Translations under genes and position numbers: made by a program | Shown: in pieces, positions 61,405-64,000 of the stretch | Layout of the letters: the number at the start of each line of letters is the position of its first letter | Numbering within the stretch: position 1 is the first letter of the stretch | The notes under the pieces: model-generated | The model's input: only the letters and a program-made list of their open reading frames with translations | Databases searched by the model: none | Told to the model about the DNA's origin: nothing | Assembly (NCBI GenBank): GCA_964371945.1 | Contig: CAYJPA010000022.1 | Coordinates: 1-64,000, forward strand | Direction: 5' to 3' | Origin: CAYJPA01 sp964371945 | GTDB taxonomy: Bacteria > Chloroflexota > Chloroflexia > Thermomicrobiales > UBA6265 | DNA length: 64,000 bases

Positions 61405-62085
61405 ATGAAAACCGTGCTGGTCGTCGAAGATGAAGCGGGCATCGCCCGTCTGATCCGGGATTACCTGGATCAGGCGGGATTCGCCGTGCGGATTGCCACT
61501 GACGGTGAATCCGCGATTCAGTTAGCGAAGTCGGTTCAGATCGATCTGATTGTGCTCGATCTTGGGTTGCCAGGCATCGGCGGGTTCGATGTCACGCGAA
61601 CGCTCCGTCGAACGTCGTCGGTGCCGATCATTGTCGTTACGGCCCGGGGCGATGAAACCGATCGGATCGTGGGACTTGAGCTCGGCGCTGACGACTATGT
61701 CGTCAAGCCATTCAGCCCCAAGGAGCTTGTGGCACGAGTGCGCGCTGTATTGCGCCGGGTGGAGACCCAAGATGAGCCGGCCGCCGTGATCAACGTGGGC
61801 ACGATCTCGATTGATGTCATGCGAATGCGCGTGACCGTCGACGGGCGGCAGGTAGACCTCACGGCGAGCGAATTTGACCTTTTGATTACGCTTGCGCGAG
61901 AACCCGGACGCGTCTTTACGCGCGCCCAATTGCTCGATGCGATTCACGGCGAAACATTCGAAGCCTTCGAGCGCGCGATCGACGCCCACATCAAGAACCT
62001 GCGCCGGAAAATCGAACCGGACCCACGGGCGCAGACCTATATCCAAACCGTTTACGGTGTCGGTTATCGTTTCGCGGAAGACTGA
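61405..62085 (+). CDS. OmpR/PhoB family response regulator
   Basis: The 226-residue protein has a receiver domain with acidic Glu8/Asp9 in VVEDEAG, phospho-acceptor Asp52 in IVLDLGLPG, and Lys101 in DDYVVKPFSP, then a winged-helix DNA-binding domain (about 130-225; SEFDLLITLAREPGRVFTRA, and YIQTVYGVGYRFAED). The partner kinase starts six bases after its stop. A typical envelope or metal-stress regulator, target unknown. Confidence 0.96.
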   Translation: MKTVLVVEDEAGIARLIRDYLDQAGFAVRIATDGESAIQLAKSVQIDLIVLDLGLPGIGGFDVTRTLRRTSSVPIIVVTARGDETDRIVGLELGADDYVVKPFSPKELVARVRAVLRRVETQDEPAAVINVGTISIDVMRMRVTVDGRQVDLTASEFDLLITLAREPGRVFTRAQLLDAIHGETFEAFERAIDAHIKNLRRKIEPDPRAQTYIQTVYGVGYRFAED

Positions 62086-62090
62086 TTGCA

Positions 62091-63191
62091 ATGCCGCCGC
62101 CAGAACGAGGACGATTCAGGGGAGGACCGCCGCCATGGTGGCCGGAGGGAGCCGAGTGGCCACCGCCGCACGAACATGTTCAAGGTGAGCGCAGGCGCTT
62201 CCTGATCCTGATCGCGTTCGTGCTGTTCGTCTCTGTTGCGTTGATTTTTGTCGCGGGATTCTTATCCCACGACTGGGCCGGTCCGAATGGCGGCAGCCGC
62301 AATGACGGCGAATGGAACGGGAGCCCGGCATTCGCGCTGATCCCACTCAGTATCGTCATCCTCCTTATTGTTCTATTCCTTCGGCGAACAGCGGCGCCGA
62401 TCGGCGACGTCATGGAAGCCGCCAATCAGGTTGCCGGAGGGAACTATTCAGCCCGGGTGAAACCTCGCGGCACACGGTCGGCGCGCAGACTTGCCGATTC
62501 TTTCAATGAGATGACAACACGGCTAGAGCACAACGAAGAGCAGCGAAGGCGATTGCTCGCCGACGTTACGCACGAACTGCGAACGCCGCTCGCGATCATA
62601 CGGGGAAACATCGAGGGAATGCTCGACGGCGTGTACGCCCGTGACGACGAGCACCTTGCGCCCGTGATCGAAGAGACAAAGCAGATGACACGCCTCTTGG
62701 ACGATCTCTACACGCTGGCGACGGCGGAGTCGGGCGCCTTGAAACTGCACCGTGAACCAACGGACATCGCGGATTTGGTTGGCGACGTTATCGCGGCGTT
62801 TACACCACGTGCTCGAGAACGCAACGTAGCACTCGATCCTGCAATCTCAATGTTGCCAGAGATTGATCTGGATGCAATTCGTATCCGGCAAGTTCTGGAG
62901 AACCTGGTGGTCAACGCACTTCGATATACGCCGGGTGGGGGAAGCATTTCGATCGCGGCCAAGGAAGTGCAAGGCGCGATCGAATTCACGGTCTCAGATA
63001 CTGGACCGGGCGTTCCCGCGGACGTGCTGCCAAATCTCTTTGACCGCTTCACCAAATCTGCTGACTCAGGCGGCAGCGGACTCGGCCTGGCCATCGCCCG
63101 GGGAATCGTTGAAGCCCACGGCGGCGCCATTCGCGCTCTCAGCCCGCCAGGCGCCGGACTCTCGATTCTATTCACCGTCCCTTTTGACTGA
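62091..63191 (+). CDS. Sensor histidine kinase (HAMP, HisKA, HATPase)
   Basis: The 366-residue protein has a Pro-rich start, a first helix (about 37-58), a very short exposed loop (about 20 residues, GPNGGSRNDGEWNGS), a second helix (about 80-98), HAMP (to about 150), HisKA with His161 in LLADVTHELRTPLAIIRG, and HATPase with LENLVVNALRYTPGGG, DTGPGVP and SGGSGLGLAIARGI. The tiny loop suggests that the signal is sensed in or at the membrane, or through the small membrane protein encoded upstream. Confidence 0.95.
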   Translation: MPPPERGRFRGGPPPWWPEGAEWPPPHEHVQGERRRFLILIAFVLFVSVALIFVAGFLSHDWAGPNGGSRNDGEWNGSPAFALIPLSIVILLIVLFLRRTAAPIGDVMEAANQVAGGNYSARVKPRGTRSARRLADSFNEMTTRLEHNEEQRRRLLADVTHELRTPLAIIRGNIEGMLDGVYARDDEHLAPVIEETKQMTRLLDDLYTLATAESGALKLHREPTDIADLVGDVIAAFTPRARERNVALDPAISMLPEIDLDAIRIRQVLENLVVNALRYTPGGGSISIAAKEVQGAIEFTVSDTGPGVPADVLPNLFDRFTKSADSGGSGLGLAIARGIVEAHGGAIRALSPPGAGLSILFTVPFD

Positions 63192-63273
63192 GCCTCAGTA
63201 GACCCCAAACTGGCCACCAGTCGAACCTTGTGTCGTCCAGCTTCAATTCGGACCGAGGTTAGGTCGACAGACG

Positions 63274-63289
63274 GTACCGTAGAAGGTAC
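63274..63289 (+). promoter_or_regulatory. Candidate operator of the toxin-antitoxin module
   Basis: GTACC and GGTAC form an inverted repeat across six bases, ending three bases before the TTG start of the toxin frame. Antitoxins commonly bind such repeats to repress their own operon. Arms are short. Confidence 0.3.
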
Positions 63290-63291
63290 AC

Positions 63292-63668
63292 TTGCATGGA
63301 ATCGTAGCCGCCCAACGAGACAGCGATGCCTGTAACCGCAAGAAAGTCGAAGCGCGCTTCTATCGGACATCTGACCAAACTGAGCCGGTTCGTGAATGGT
63401 TGTTAAGCCTCGATTCGGTTGATCGCAAAAGCATTGGTTTCGATATCGCGCGAGTGGAGTATGGCTGGCCAATCGGAATGCCTACATGTCGTCCATTAGG
63501 AGACGGACTTTGGGAGGTAAGAAGCAATATTCGGGCAATCGCATCGCGCGCGTTCTCTTCTGTATGACGGAAGGAAAACTGGTGCTGTTACACGGATTCA
63601 TTAAGAAGACCGAAAAGACGCCGGAGAAAGAGTTGTCGCTGGCGCGATCAAGGAAGAAGGAGATCTAG
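63292..63668 (+). pseudogene. HigB/phage Gp49-type toxin with frameshift
   Basis: The first frame, from a TTG, encodes KKVEARFYRTSDQTEPVREW, then GWPIGMPTCRPLGDGLWEVR, the N-terminal two thirds of a RelE/HigB-type mRNA interferase (Gp49-like). Near 63524-63531 the frame shifts by one base and continues as SGNRIARVLFCMTEGKLVLL, HGFIKKTEKTPEKELSLARS to a stop at 63668. The conserved C-terminal LLHGFIKKT motif is intact, so one missing base is the only defect. The antitoxin gene follows after two bases. The start is uncertain. Confidence 0.75.
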
Positions 63669-63670
63669 GG

Positions 63671-63952
63671 ATGGACAATCCTCGCATTGGTTCTTCGTTT
63701 GACGACTTTCTGAAGGAAGAGGACATTTACGAAGAAGTCACATCAATTGCGATAAAGCAAGTTCTGGCCTGGCAGCTCGAACAGCGACGTCTGGAGCAGG
63801 GTCTTTCCAAGGCTGAGATGGCCCGGCAGATGAACACGAGTCGGACACAGATCGAACGTTTGCTGGATCCTTCAAACTCGAGAGTTCAGCTAGATACTCT
63901 TCAGCGAGCTGCAAAGGTACTTGGACGTACGCTGACGATAGAACTGTCATAA
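63671..63952 (+). CDS. XRE-family antitoxin (HigA-like)
   Basis: The 93-residue protein has a helix-turn-helix of the XRE type (LEQGLSKAEMARQMNTSRTQ, then IERLLDPSNSRVQLDTLQRA), with an N-terminal helix that probably binds the toxin. Toxin first, antitoxin second is the usual HigBA order. It should bind the toxin and repress the shared promoter. If the toxin is really dead, this gene would be a remnant regulator. Confidence 0.88.
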   Translation: MDNPRIGSSFDDFLKEEDIYEEVTSIAIKQVLAWQLEQRRLEQGLSKAEMARQMNTSRTQIERLLDPSNSRVQLDTLQRAAKVLGRTLTIELS

Positions 63953-64000
63953 CACCAGTCAACACTCCTGCACACCGAAACGACCACCATGCTTTTTGGC

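Noticed and set aside
1..64000. CRISPR arrays, rRNA genes, intact prophage, replication origin
   Set aside because: No regularly spaced direct repeats, no rRNA-like conserved stretches, no integrase or structural phage genes and no DnaA-box cluster were seen.

Overview
The window looks like a chromosomal piece of a moderately high-GC bacterium, most probably a Chloroflexota of the Thermomicrobiales/Sphaerobacter type. This is an inference from protein style: many Tat-type export signals (SRRGLLK, SRREIIK, RRRVIGLL, RRNLAKSG), exported proteins whose mature ends read like QEASPVAGP or QDATPAAA, a cysteine-rich exported protein starting MDAHRFDTFAK, STAND ATPases with a LuxR tail, and frequent GTG/TTG starts. 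A 10-N gap flanked by poly-G/poly-C runs (about 14900-15007) marks a draft scaffold, and several genes are interrupted by one frameshift or stop, so some breaks may be assembly errors.

Layout. 134-209 tRNA-Val(CAC). 309-5438 (minus): operon of a MurR/RpiR regulator, a threonine-synthase-like PLP enzyme, an M20 metallopeptidase and a solute-binding protein. 5511-6103: frameshifted, truncated IS66-like transposase, then a tiny basic ORF and a HesB-fold protein without cysteines. 6783-17663 (minus): a long catabolic operon headed by an FCD-type GntR regulator with a near-ideal promoter and a perfect inverted-repeat operator. It continues with a peptide/oligosaccharide ABC binding protein and two permeases, a zinc-less MDR dehydrogenase, two Gfo/Idh/MocA oxidoreductases, a fumarylacetoacetate-hydrolase-family enzyme, a DapA-family aldolase/lyase and a BNR/sialidase-fold protein. 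No ABC ATPase is present. The set reads as uptake and non-phosphorylative oxidation of a sugar or sugar acid.

18328-23595: Cys-rich Tat protein, DppA-type D-aminopeptidase, a doubly frameshifted VOC protein, a YigZ/IMPACT protein, a ScyD/ScyE-like propeller and an internally deleted VOC remnant. 23775-28708 (minus): second catabolic operon (BKACE beta-keto-acid cleavage enzyme, creatininase-family hydrolase, class IV aminotransferase, sugar-isomerase TIM barrel, Gfo/Idh/MocA oxidoreductase) with a 17-bp palindrome upstream. 28874-33423: membrane protein with a CBS-like tail, PQQ-type propeller, MFS transporter and an unknown protein. 33703-39075: large STAND/TPR/LuxR regulator facing a set made of a two-domain cell-wall hydrolase, a translationally coupled subtilase and a cupin-like protein. 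None of these three has a visible signal peptide; this is the most unusual assembly in the window.

39235-46936: PLP decarboxylase plus cyclase, SIMPL protein, NarL-type histidine kinase/response regulator pair, HtrA-like protease. 47200-52861: small membrane proteins, ferritin-like Tat protein, VOC protein, GrpB, Dps, FabF-type ketosynthase. 52977-60775: MmgE/PrpD protein, sarcosine-oxidase-like flavoprotein interrupted by one amber codon, frameshifted GT-C-like transferase, two tandem paralogous polytopic membrane proteins. 60974-63191: membrane protein plus OmpR-type two-component system. 63292-63952: HigB/Gp49-type toxin (frameshifted) and XRE antitoxin. No rRNA, CRISPR array or intact mobile element was seen.
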